64,000 nt of DNA from Halalkalibacillus sediminis (lineage in GTDB: Bacteria > Bacillota > Bacilli > Bacillales > Alkalibacillaceae), in NCBI RefSeq assembly GCF_002844535.1, contig NZ_PJNH01000002.1, positions 1-64,000 of the forward strand, read 5' to 3'. Each line of letters begins with the position of its first letter. Position 1 is the stretch's first letter. Of the stretch, positions 29,829 through 37,004 are shown piece after piece. The notes beneath the pieces are model-generated. The model did not search any database and was not told where the DNA came from. It saw only the letters and a list, made by a program, of their open reading frames with translations. A program made the position numbers and the translations under genes.

Positions 29829-31442
29829 ATGATTACTTATTTCCCAGAACCTTATCCTGATGAGCTTTGGTATAGTGTTTTAGCAAGGTATAAAAAGCAT
29901 ATGGGAATAACAAAGAAAGTCCATCTTAATTCAGATCTTAAGAATATCAGTTCAGCTACAAATCGTTTGTTACCCCACAGGTTAGAATTAAACACATCAA
30001 AGTTATTACATTTCGACTTTATAGACAAGGAACAAATTATACTTAACCACACACTTTATAATATTTGCTCCTTCCTTGAAGAGGATGGAAATAAAAAGAG
30101 ACTCAAGGAATTTTTGCTTGGAGAAAATAAAAAAATTCCGAGAGATTTTAATACATTAGGGAACAAGCTTCAATTTTGTGAATCATGTAAGAATGAAGAT
30201 ATTTATAAGTATGGTGAGGCATATTGGCATTGTACCCACCAACTGCCAGGCGTTGTTACGTGCTATAAGCATAGGAAGATACTGATCAAATCCAGTGTGA
30301 ATACTTATGAAAAACATAATGACTTAATTGATATAAACGATGCTGAAATAGAAAATCCTATACCAAATCTTAATTCCAGACACATTGAGTTGTTACACAG
30401 AATAACAATTGAATTGATTAAGATGAACAGTTCTACATATCATATTGATTTTAATGACTATCAAGAAAAAATGTACTCTCTTTTCTATTCAAATGGTTAT
30501 ACTGACATGAACGGATATTATACATTTAAAGCTTTTAATGAAGATTTTTCCCGTATCTATTCTAATGAACTCATTCAATATTTAGAAAATAATATAAATG
30601 AGTCTAACTCCCCTTTATTTTCTGATTCTGAAAGAATGTTAAAAGCAAGAGAGCCTATATGTTTTGTCATGATATATTTATTTTTCGAGGAAAAGTTAGA
30701 AAGTATAGTCGATACTAAATTTACTTCCCCACTAGGTTCTAAGCCGTTTAAATGTAAGAGCCCATTTTGTAATGAGAAATGTTATAACTATGAATTCAAT
30801 TATTTTAAATATGGCATTAGACTCAAAACCTTTTGTAGTTGTGGTTTTGTTATAGAGGAAACTTTTAAAAATAATAAAATTAGTAAGTTTGTAAACAGAT
30901 ATGGACTACATTATGGGGAATGTATGAAATATTTATTATTTGAGGAAAACCGTCCAGTTGATGAAATAAGTAAAATAATAGATGCACATCCATTAGAGGT
31001 TGAAAAGTTTCTAATGAGAGAATTAGTAGGTTTGTTTAGCCATGAGGAAACACTTTACTATGAGAGAAAGTGGGAAGAATTAATAGAACAATACCCCGGA
31101 GCCCCTAAAGCTGAACTTAAGCATCATGATTTCAAGCTATATGCTTATAAGTACAAGCATTCTAATTTAAGAAAATTTGATTGGTATAGGGACTTAGAAA
31201 CAAATAGTATTGATATTGATTGGGATGAGCGAGATCGGTTGGTATTTGATTATGTGAAGAATGAATTTGACCCTGCTATAATTAATTTAGTTAAAGACGA
31301 TTTATTCCTAACTTGTTACGATCTATATATAGAACTTGACTATTTAAAATTAACAGGTGACTTCTTCAAGGGAAGAAGTGATAAAAAGATGGATGAAGCA
31401 ATGGACAGGATGGACAAAAATATGGATATTTATAAAGGGTGA
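29829..31442 (+). CDS. TniQ/TnsD-type target-site selector 2
   Basis: A second, divergent TniQ-family protein of 537 residues. The start resembles its neighbour (YFPEPYPDELWYSVLARY against FPTIYDDELLYSILTRY). The zinc finger is C117-x2-C120 ... C145-x2-H148 with GEAYWHCTHQLPGVVTCYKH. A second Cys cluster (about 310-340, CKSPFCNEKC, CSCGF) and a weak helix-turn-helix stretch near 375-395 are present. AAGGGG precedes the ATG. It occupies the place of tnsE in Tn7 but shows the TniQ motif, so it is not TnsE. It may select a different target or act jointly with selector 1. Confidence 0.88.
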   Translation: MITYFPEPYPDELWYSVLARYKKHMGITKKVHLNSDLKNISSATNRLLPHRLELNTSKLLHFDFIDKEQIILNHTLYNICSFLEEDGNKKRLKEFLLGENKKIPRDFNTLGNKLQFCESCKNEDIYKYGEAYWHCTHQLPGVVTCYKHRKILIKSSVNTYEKHNDLIDINDAEIENPIPNLNSRHIELLHRITIELIKMNSSTYHIDFNDYQEKMYSLFYSNGYTDMNGYYTFKAFNEDFSRIYSNELIQYLENNINESNSPLFSDSERMLKAREPICFVMIYLFFEEKLESIVDTKFTSPLGSKPFKCKSPFCNEKCYNYEFNYFKYGIRLKTFCSCGFVIEETFKNNKISKFVNRYGLHYGECMKYLLFEENRPVDEISKIIDAHPLEVEKFLMRELVGLFSHEETLYYERKWEELIEQYPGAPKAELKHHDFKLYAYKYKHSNLRKFDWYRDLETNSIDIDWDERDRLVFDYVKNEFDPAIINLVKDDLFLTCYDLYIELDYLKLTGDFFKGRSDKKMDEAMDRMDKNMDIYKG

Positions 31443-31573
31443 AGTTAGGCTTTTAAATGCTAGTCTGCTGTCTGCTATTAAAGATTGTTTACTTCTTTTG
31501 ATTAACCTTTGAATAATGGTTTAAGTAAGTTTAATTAGGAATGTATTAAAATCAATATTTTAGCACTTGTTAA

Positions 31574-31600
31574 AGTATATGACTTAATTATTCATTAACA
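31574..31600 (-). repeat. Internal (inactive or skipped) right-end sequence
   Basis: AGTATATGACTTAATT (31574-31589) is the inverse of the TnsB-type site. Then follow 11 bases ending in ACA at 31600, so the spacing from core to tip is identical to both outer tips. It is a bona fide-looking distal end located 2.5 kb inside the element. Confidence 0.75.
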
Positions 31601-31735
31601 GGTTTTGTGTGGAGTGACTAAGGAGTCGTATAATTTACAAAAAGGTTATATAATCAAAGACATAAAAATATTGTGGTAAAATATAGAAATAAACGGTGTG
31701 ATTAATTGTCACCGTTTTTTTTTTTCGGAAAATTC
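31601..31735 (+). repeat. Captured copy of the glmS-downstream flank
   Basis: The segment reads TGTGGAGTGACTAAGGAGTC, CGTATAAT, then a hairpin and T run. It matches the sequence directly outside the transposon (34131-34220: TGTAGAGTGACAAGCGGGTC, CGTATAAT, hairpin) with small differences and one longer AT insertion. Its first five bases, GGTTT, would be the target duplication of an earlier insertion. Confidence 0.7.
31691..31725 (+). terminator. Terminator hairpin in the captured flank
   Basis: A perfect 8-bp stem AAACGGTG / CACCGTTT followed by a run of about 13 T. It is the counterpart of the hairpin at 34180-34216, which probably was the original glmS terminator. Here it would end tns operon transcription before the helicase gene. 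Confidence 0.85.
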
Positions 31736-31832
31736 ACCTTTGGTATTATATTTGGATAGCTACTTGTATAAAAAATGGTATATATGGAAATTTATTGTTC
31801 GTAATTCCACCTTAACCTAGTAGAGTCTATGG

Positions 31833-31856
31833 TATAATGAAAAAGAACGCTTGTTC
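31833..31856 (+). promoter_or_regulatory. -10 element and LexA (SOS) box of the helicase gene
   Basis: TATAAT at 31833-31838 is followed by GAACGCTTGTTC (31845-31856), a perfect match to the Gram-positive LexA/DinR core GAAC-N4-GTTC. Placement just past the -10 would block transcription until DNA damage. The -35 is not obvious. Confidence 0.75.
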
Positions 31857-31889
31857 TTAATTTAGAATAAACATACAGGAGGGATTAAA

Positions 31890-33920
31890 CTGAACTTTAC
31901 TAGAGAAGACATAGACAATATTGAATCTGATGTCATCAACAAGTTCTTCAAACAAACCTTACCTAAACAAGGGTACTCCATTCGAGAACCACAACTTACA
32001 TATGCTCAAAAAATATTACATACATTAAAAAAACAAGAAAATAAGTCACTTGTTATAGAGGCTGGTGTTGGAACAGGTAAATCCTTTGGCTATTTAGTTC
32101 CTCTACTTCACTTGCAAAATGAAGCACAACGCAGATTTAAATTTTCAATCGTTCTTTCCACTGCCACTATTTCCTTGCAGGAACAATTGATTAAAGACAT
32201 CTATCAAGTAAGTAAGTTAATGAACTACCCTGTCCATCCAGTTCTCGCTAAAGGTCGATCTCATTTCCTTTGTTTAGATAGATTACATACTCATTACAAT
32301 AATAATCCACCTAGTTGGGTGAAAGACTTAGAAGGTCTTAATGGGGATCGTTCAGAACTAGTTGAAAGCTTTCCTGAACTAGATGAAAAATGGGAAAAAG
32401 TAAATGTAAAAAAATGCAAACATAGAAATTGTGCATTCTATGAAATGTGTGATTTTATTCATTTAAGGAATAACATCGCACAAGGAAATTCTGTTATCGT
32501 TACTAATCACGACCAATTAATTGCAAATGAAAAATTAAAAATGCAAGATCGAAGGCCATTGTTCCCAGTTGATACTGAGATAATTGTAATTGATGAAGCA
32601 CATAATTTAGAGGAAAAAGCGCGTTCTTCTTTAACAGAAAGTTGGAAAAAAAGTAAATTAATCTATCTCTTAAAGGTATTGGATCGTTTTCTGAGGCGTT
32701 CTCCTAGGTACAATGAAACTCGAAAGCAAAAAGATAAAATAGAAACCGAACTTAATAAGTTCTTTCAAGAATTACTAAATCAATGTGTTTCTCAACAAAG
32801 CTCTCATTTAAAAGCTGGTTTAGAAACCAATCGATATGAAATAAATCCCGAAGCAATAACCAATTTAATAGCCCTTAAAAAAGAGTTAAACGACTACAAT
32901 ATCTCTGCTCAATTATTAGATACTACAAGTGAGGAACTTGAAGCTAGTACTACCGCAATAGAAGAATTCTTAACTTTTATAGAGATATTAAAGCAAAATG
33001 AACATCATATTATTTGGATTGAACAAGTAGGTAAATTAAACTCACACAACATAACAATTAACTCTGTTCCGAAGAATGTAAATGAAGAAATTGCGAATTA
33101 TTTCTTTGAAGAGGATAAACCCAATACTATACTTACTTCTGCCACTATGTCCACAGAAGGGAATGACAACTACGATAGATATGATTACTTAGTTAATTCA
33201 ACTGGATTAGATTTTCTAAAGTACAGTCAACTTGAACTTGCAAATCCACTTAAATCTCCTTTTGATTATGATGCGCATTCCTTAATCTATATACCAGATC
33301 ATCTACCGAAACCTATACACCAAAATTATGAGACCTTTAGGGAAAAAGCCATCCAGGAAATTTTATTACTAATTCAATTAACTGAGGGAAGGACGATGAT
33401 TCTTTTCACTTCCAAAGAAGATATGAACTTTGTCTATAAAAAATTAGTAGATGAACAATTACCTTGGACCATTTTTGTTCAGCAAGATGGCAGTTCACAG
33501 AATAAAACGAAGACTGCTTTCCAAGAAGATGAGCATTCCATCTTATTATCTTCCGGAATATATTGGGAAGGGATAGACATTCCAGGTCAATCCTTAAGTA
33601 ACTTAATTGTATTTAAACTTCCCTTTCCTGTTCCAGATCCTATTTTAAATTATAAAATGTCTTTGTTCGATTCAGACGGGTTTGATAAAGTTATGGTTCC
33701 AGAAATGATAACCAAACTTAGACAAGGTGTGGGTCGGCTTATACGTAAGGAATCGGATAAAGGAATTATTGCCATCCTAGATAGCCGATTGAGCAAACAG
33801 GCAAATAATCAGTATCGTGTTCCTGTACTTAACTCTTTACCTATTCGAAACGTAACAGAAGATTTTGAAGAAGTTCAAATATTTACGAAGAGACTTTTTC
33901 AAACTCAATTCATTAAATAA
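31890..33920 (+). CDS. DinG/XPD-class Fe-S DNA helicase (probable CTG start)
   Basis: A superfamily 2 DNA helicase of 676 residues. Walker A EAGVGTGKS lies near residue 58, a four-cysteine Fe-S region follows (FLCLDRL, then KKCKHRNCAFYEMC near 172-185), the DEAH box (VIDEAHNLEEKA) is near 235, and motifs V-VI (SGIYWEGIDIPG, LRQGVGRLIR) are near 560-620. The first ATG/TTG-type start in frame (TTG 32112) would delete Walker A. An ideal AGGAGGGATTAAA leads straight into CTG at 31890, so CTG is the likely start. A LexA box precedes it, implying induction by DNA damage. It is cargo at the distal end of the Tn7-like element. Confidence 0.8.
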   Translation: MNFTREDIDNIESDVINKFFKQTLPKQGYSIREPQLTYAQKILHTLKKQENKSLVIEAGVGTGKSFGYLVPLLHLQNEAQRRFKFSIVLSTATISLQEQLIKDIYQVSKLMNYPVHPVLAKGRSHFLCLDRLHTHYNNNPPSWVKDLEGLNGDRSELVESFPELDEKWEKVNVKKCKHRNCAFYEMCDFIHLRNNIAQGNSVIVTNHDQLIANEKLKMQDRRPLFPVDTEIIVIDEAHNLEEKARSSLTESWKKSKLIYLLKVLDRFLRRSPRYNETRKQKDKIETELNKFFQELLNQCVSQQSSHLKAGLETNRYEINPEAITNLIALKKELNDYNISAQLLDTTSEELEASTTAIEEFLTFIEILKQNEHHIIWIEQVGKLNSHNITINSVPKNVNEEIANYFFEEDKPNTILTSATMSTEGNDNYDRYDYLVNSTGLDFLKYSQLELANPLKSPFDYDAHSLIYIPDHLPKPIHQNYETFREKAIQEILLLIQLTEGRTMILFTSKEDMNFVYKKLVDEQLPWTIFVQQDGSSQNKTKTAFQEDEHSILLSSGIYWEGIDIPGQSLSNLIVFKLPFPVPDPILNYKMSLFDSDGFDKVMVPEMITKLRQGVGRLIRKESDKGIIAILDSRLSKQANNQYRVPVLNSLPIRNVTEDFEEVQIFTKRLFQTQFIK

Positions 33921-34125
33921 GTGACTCCTTTTTATATAAAGTCGCTGTTAAAGTTTAATGTTGTTACAAATATTTCTTATAAAATTAGTTTAGAACTTAA
34001 TTATTACAATTAAAAATAAATGAAAAGCAAATTTAAATTCTAGTATACAACTTAATTGTATTTGAAATTACAAGAAGTCAACAAATAGAGCGTTTTTGAG
34101 TATATAACTTAATTGTTATGCAACA
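33921..34125 (-). repeat. Distal transposon end with three spaced TnsB-type sites
   Basis: Inverted TnsB-type sites at 33987-34002 (AGTTTAGAACTTAATT, degenerate), 34042-34057 (AGTATACAACTTAATT) and 34099-34114 (AGTATATAACTTAATT), spaced 55-57 bp, then 11 bases to the tip ACA at 34125. Wide spacing resembles the left end of Tn7 and contrasts with the packed proximal end. Confidence 0.85.
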
Positions 34126-34130
34126 ACAAT
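34126..34130. repeat. Target-site duplication, distal copy (ACAAT)
   Basis: Identical to 14167-14171; it defines the outer boundary of the last transposition event. Confidence 0.9.
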
Positions 34131-34179
34131 CATTGTAGAGTGACAAGCGGGTCGTATAATCAAAGAGACAAATAGAAAT

Positions 34180-34216
34180 AAACCGGTGGCATTAATTTGT
34201 CACCGTTTATTTTTTC
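34180..34216 (+). terminator. Displaced original glmS terminator
   Basis: The stem AAAC(C)GGTG / CACCGTTT, with one bulged C, is followed by ATTTTTT. Before the insertion it would have lain roughly 50-90 bp behind the glmS stop codon; the transposon now separates them by 20 kb. On the minus strand it may also end the gene fragment at 34236-34796. Confidence 0.7.
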
Positions 34217-34235
34217 GAAAAAATCAGTATTGTAA

Positions 34236-34796
34236 TTAATACTTATAATTTAATACTTTTTGGTACTCCGTTAATGAATTAAATATTTTCTCCAATTCCT
34301 CTTTTCTTTCTTTGTGTAATTTTTCTTTGTTAACATAATCAATTCTGTAATATATACCCTGATCTACAAAGTAAATAGTAGAATAATTTTCTGTCTCTGT
34401 GTAGTATCCCTTCGTTTTATTATCAATATTTTTGTTTTTACTTAAATCGTAATCTTTATGAGGGAAGTTCCCGAAAATCATTTCTATACGTTCATTTGGA
34501 TCACTTCTATTGTCTAATCTTAAATCACTTTCTATTTTTCCTTCTCTTTTAAAATAATTAATCCCACTAGTTTTAAACGCATCATGCCTTTCGTTAAATG
34601 GAAAATATTCAGGAACTTTGGCTGTGAATGGAAGAGCATCTAACGTTAACTTTGTTGTAGGTACAATGTGTTTTACATCCCCATATTTCACAAGGTAATC
34701 CATGTTTATCTTGTTTTTAGTTTCAGCAGTAGATTGTCAATTTGTGATTGCAAAAGCAATGAATAAGAATAATGCCACAATAATTAGTTTTCTCAT
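34236..34796 (-). pseudogene. Putative lipoprotein gene with in-frame TGA at the lipobox
   Basis: Reading from ATG at 34796, 8 nt after a good AGGAGG, gives a signal peptide (MRKLIIVALFLFIAFAITN). A TGA codon then stands at 34739-34737, exactly where a lipobox Cys (TGT or TGC) would be expected, followed by 166 further in-frame codons (QSTAETKNK...). The internal ATG at 34703 lacks a ribosome binding site. I therefore read it as a lipoprotein gene inactivated by a single base change, or a sequencing error. The mature part (about 155 residues, Lys/Asp/Tyr-rich) is not recognised. Confidence 0.65.
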
Positions 34797-34976
34797 TTAA
34801 TCGTCCTCCTATAATATTTTTGGTTTGTATTATTTTGTTCAACTTTTTATTTTATATAAAAAGGGTATTTTAATTTCTTGTTGGACATGTAAATATATAG
34901 GTTAATACTAAGGTACCAATCGAAATAAAAGGTAAATATTTTTTCGCTTTTTTGACCTCCTATATTTCACAAAATA

Positions 34977-35016
34977 AATGGGAGCGAACTCCTCATTGAA
35001 GCTTGCTCCCATTAGT
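34977..35016 (-). terminator. Hairpin downstream of the 147-residue membrane protein gene
   Basis: The 9-bp stem AATGGGAGC / GCTCCCATT with a long loop lies just beyond the stop codon of the minus-strand gene at 35034. The T run is poor, so confidence is moderate. Confidence 0.5.
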
Positions 35017-35033
35017 TATAAAAAATTCTCTTT

Positions 35034-35477
35034 TCATTCACTTCTAGCTAGTTTATTTTTGGTTTTGCGAATTTCAATAAAGTTGTAAACCGAGTAAGAT
35101 ATTATTAAAATTACCCCGATTATGAATGCAATAAGAAAACCTGCCATCCCTTGCATCCCAACCCAGCCAATCGTAAAGGTGAGGAAAATTAGCATATAAC
35201 AACAACCAGCCACTATAATTGCAATGGGCACATTAAAAGGAAATATTCTTTTCCACCCTAAAGCCAAAAATGAAGAAATCAAAAGTATTATAATTGCTAT
35301 GATGGTATGAAGTGATCCCCAACGGAACCCCGGACGAGACTGTGTTGCTTCACCATAAGTAGTGTCTGCTGTGCTATATAGGTCGTATAGTGTGAATGCT
35401 AATGTAACTACGCCTAAGAATAAAAGAATTGAGAATATTGTCCAGTTAATTTTTTTGAAATTTTCTTGATTTTTCAT
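35034..35477 (-). CDS. Unknown four-helix membrane protein
   Basis: 147 residues with four predicted membrane helices (about 9-31, 52-71, 77-99 and 105-130), a Thr/Ser-rich outer loop between helices 1 and 2, and a basic C-terminal tail. I do not recognise a family. The ATG is preceded by a GGGAG site (CTTTGAAGGGAGTAATAC on the minus strand). It stands alone between a broken gene and the divergently transcribed DNA glycosylase. Confidence 0.65.
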   Translation of the reverse strand: MKNQENFKKINWTIFSILLFLGVVTLAFTLYDLYSTADTTYGEATQSRPGFRWGSLHTIIAIIILLISSFLALGWKRIFPFNVPIAIIVAGCCYMLIFLTFTIGWVGMQGMAGFLIAFIIGVILIISYSVYNFIEIRKTKNKLARSE

Positions 35478-35708
35478 TTTGTATTACTCCCTTCAAAGAG
35501 TGAATCACTAACTTGTTTCCTATGTAACTTTCTAATTGTTTAAAAGATTAATTTAACTTATTTTACCATATTTTTTGATTTCTAACTTAATGATACGGAA
35601 AATGGAACTAATTATTCCGCCTTATAAAAATGAAGTATGATAATATTTAATTTAGAATGTGCATCGCTTGTTCAGATTGGTAGAGAAGTTTTAAATGGAA
35701 AGAGGTAA

Positions 35709-36302
35709 ATGAAAATGAAATGTGCTTGGCCAGGAAATAATCATCTTATGGAAATGTATCATGATAATGAATGGTGTGTTCCTTCTACTGACGACAATTA
35801 TATATTTGAAATGTTGACATTGGAAGGTGCACAGGCAGGGTTATCATGGAGTATTGTGTTGTCTAAGCGAGAAGCTTATCAAACAGCTTTTCGTAATTTT
35901 AATATTAGTTATTGCAAGAAATTAACGGATGAAGATTTACAGAATGTAAAAGAGCAACATAATGTCATTAAACATTTTGCGAAGCTTCAATCCGTTAGAA
36001 GTAATGCACAAGCAGTAACTGAAGTCCAAAAAGAATTTGAAAGCTTTTCTTCATTTTTATGGAGTTATGTTGACTACAAGCCAATTATTAATCATTGGAC
36101 TTCTGATAAGCAAATTCCTACTCAAACATCACTATCTGAACAGCTTAGTAAGGATTTGAAAAAAAGAGGATTTAAATTTGTTGGCCCCGTAACAATGTAC
36201 TCCTTTATGCAAGCGATCGGCATGGTGGATGATCACATAATAAGCTGTCTTCTCACTCGTCAAATACAAGAAGCGAGAATTAAGATTAATTTTAAAAGGT
36301 AG
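35709..36302 (+). CDS. tag: DNA-3-methyladenine glycosylase I
   Basis: Removes 3-methyladenine from alkylated DNA, the first step of base-excision repair. The Tag family pattern is clear: KCAWPGNN at the start, YHDNEWCVP, LTLEGAQAGLSW (about 40-52) and a C-terminal GMVDDHIISC. The zinc ligands Cys and His of the first two motifs and His/Cys of H-x3-C near residue 180 are all kept. Length is 197 residues, near the usual 185-195. Start ATG at 35709 follows AGAGG; a second in-frame ATG two codons later is equally possible. The RDD-family gene follows 25 bp downstream. Confidence 0.92.
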   Translation: MKMKCAWPGNNHLMEMYHDNEWCVPSTDDNYIFEMLTLEGAQAGLSWSIVLSKREAYQTAFRNFNISYCKKLTDEDLQNVKEQHNVIKHFAKLQSVRSNAQAVTEVQKEFESFSSFLWSYVDYKPIINHWTSDKQIPTQTSLSEQLSKDLKKRGFKFVGPVTMYSFMQAIGMVDDHIISCLLTRQIQEARIKINFKR

Positions 36303-36327
36303 TTATGTTATTGGAGGAGGAACTGTA

Positions 36328-36717
36328 ATGAACTCTGTTTCAAAGAAAAGATTGAAAGCATATTTGATTGATGTAGCTGTTTCAAGTGCTTTGACTGCTG
36401 GTGTTGAGTATTTATTACGAAAAAAAGTGAAAAATGAATCTCTTCACAATCTAGTAACTCCGACCGTAGTCATGTGGACGCTTGAGTATGTACAATTGCG
36501 TGGATGTGGACAAACGATTGGTTACAAAAAAAAGGGTTTGGTACTTGAGGGTGAGGAAGAATCCAAGTTAACTTCTAGTCAAATCATTAAGCGAATGGGT
36601 TATAGGGATACATTAAGCACTTTGAATTATTTAAAAAGCCCTAAAAAGTTCGAAGGCAATGATGGATCATCATTTCCCCATGATCGCTTTTCAAGTACTG
36701 TAGTGAAGGAGATATAA
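36328..36717 (+). CDS. RDD-family membrane protein
   Basis: 129 residues. The opening (KKRLKAYLIDVAVSSALTAGVEYLL) and the later basic loop with GQTIGYKKKGL (about 63-73) match small RDD-domain proteins, named for Arg-Asp-Asp in the first helix; here the triad is degenerate (R...D). Two hydrophobic segments lie at about 10-30 and 42-58. GGAGGAGG precedes the ATG. Function unknown; some RDD proteins affect ion antiport in halophiles. Confidence 0.6.
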   Translation: MNSVSKKRLKAYLIDVAVSSALTAGVEYLLRKKVKNESLHNLVTPTVVMWTLEYVQLRGCGQTIGYKKKGLVLEGEEESKLTSSQIIKRMGYRDTLSTLNYLKSPKKFEGNDGSSFPHDRFSSTVVKEI

Positions 36718-36969
36718 TGTTGAAAGAAAGATGGTGATTTTCATGCTTTAAATCGGGGCTATTCAATTGCAGTTGTTACTTCTGATGCCGACAATCGCCA
36801 TCGACACCACTTAAATCTATTCACAATTAATCAAAAGGGAGAGGTAGAAAGACTTCTGCAAATAGGAGCTTCAATGGTTGATTGGGATTATGAAGATGAT
36901 GCAGATTAAGTAGTCCTAGCTGACCCTGATGGAAATAAATTCTGTGTTGTTTCAACACAAACTGGCTAA
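36717..36969 (+). pseudogene. Remnant of a VOC/glyoxalase-like gene
   Basis: In the frame beginning near 36784 the translation reads NRHRHHLNLFTINQKGEVER, then LLQIGASMVDWDYEDDAD, a TAA stop near 36907, then VVLADPDGNKFCVVSTQTG. The DADxVVLADPDGN-FCVV ending is typical of glyoxalase-like VOC proteins. The N-terminal half is missing and there is an internal stop, so the gene is dead. Confidence 0.75.
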
Positions 36970-37004
36970 ATTTCTGATGTTCAAATTTAAGAGATGCATT
37001 AAAG

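Larger units (their letters stand above)
31443..31889 (+). other. Non-coding region with internal right end, captured att flank and helicase promoter
   Basis: This 447-bp stretch has no gene. In order it holds: AT-rich DNA after the second tniQ gene; an internal transposon-end sequence finishing at 31600; a segment (31601-31735) similar to the DNA just outside the transposon, with a hairpin terminator; and the promoter and LexA box of the helicase gene. Each part is listed separately. Confidence 0.8.
14172..34125 (+). mobile_element. Tn7-like transposon at attTn7, 19,954 bp
   Basis: The element begins TGTGGC at 14172 and ends ...GCAACA at 34125, with perfect 5-bp target repeats outside. In both tips the TnsB-type core AATTAAG begins at the 12th base. 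It encodes TnsA, TnsB, TnsC and two TniQ/TnsD-type selectors (23321-31442), defence-like cargo (14689-23029) and an SOS-boxed helicase (31890-33920). The end next to glmS has tightly packed sites like the Tn7 right end, and the tns genes read away from glmS, as in Tn7. It has a second internal distal-type end at 31600. No CRISPR array or cas gene is present. Confidence 0.93.

Noticed and set aside
29829-31442. Second selector gene as TnsE
   Set aside because: It has the TniQ zinc finger and the same N-terminal layout as the first selector; TnsE proteins have neither.
31520-31540. Second TnsB site of the internal right end (TTTAAGTAAGTTTAATT)
   Set aside because: The match is too weak in AT-rich DNA to call.
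31735-31860. Left end of an older tandem transposon between the internal right end and the helicase gene
   Set aside because: No TGT tip followed by phased AATTAAG repeats is present; if such an end existed it has been lost.
14172-34125. CRISPR array or guide-like repeats, as in CRISPR-associated Tn7 relatives
   Set aside because: No set of regularly spaced identical repeats and no cas-like gene was found anywhere in the element or the rest of the window.
14172-34125. Insertion sequences within the element
   Set aside because: No second transposase gene or short-repeat-bounded unit was seen; TnsB is the only DDE transposase.
34890-34970. Minus-strand mini-gene with AGGAGG and a hydrophobic peptide (KKAKKYLPFISIGTLVLTYI)
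   Set aside because: There is no start codon at a workable distance from the AGGAGG in that frame, and it is under 30 codons.
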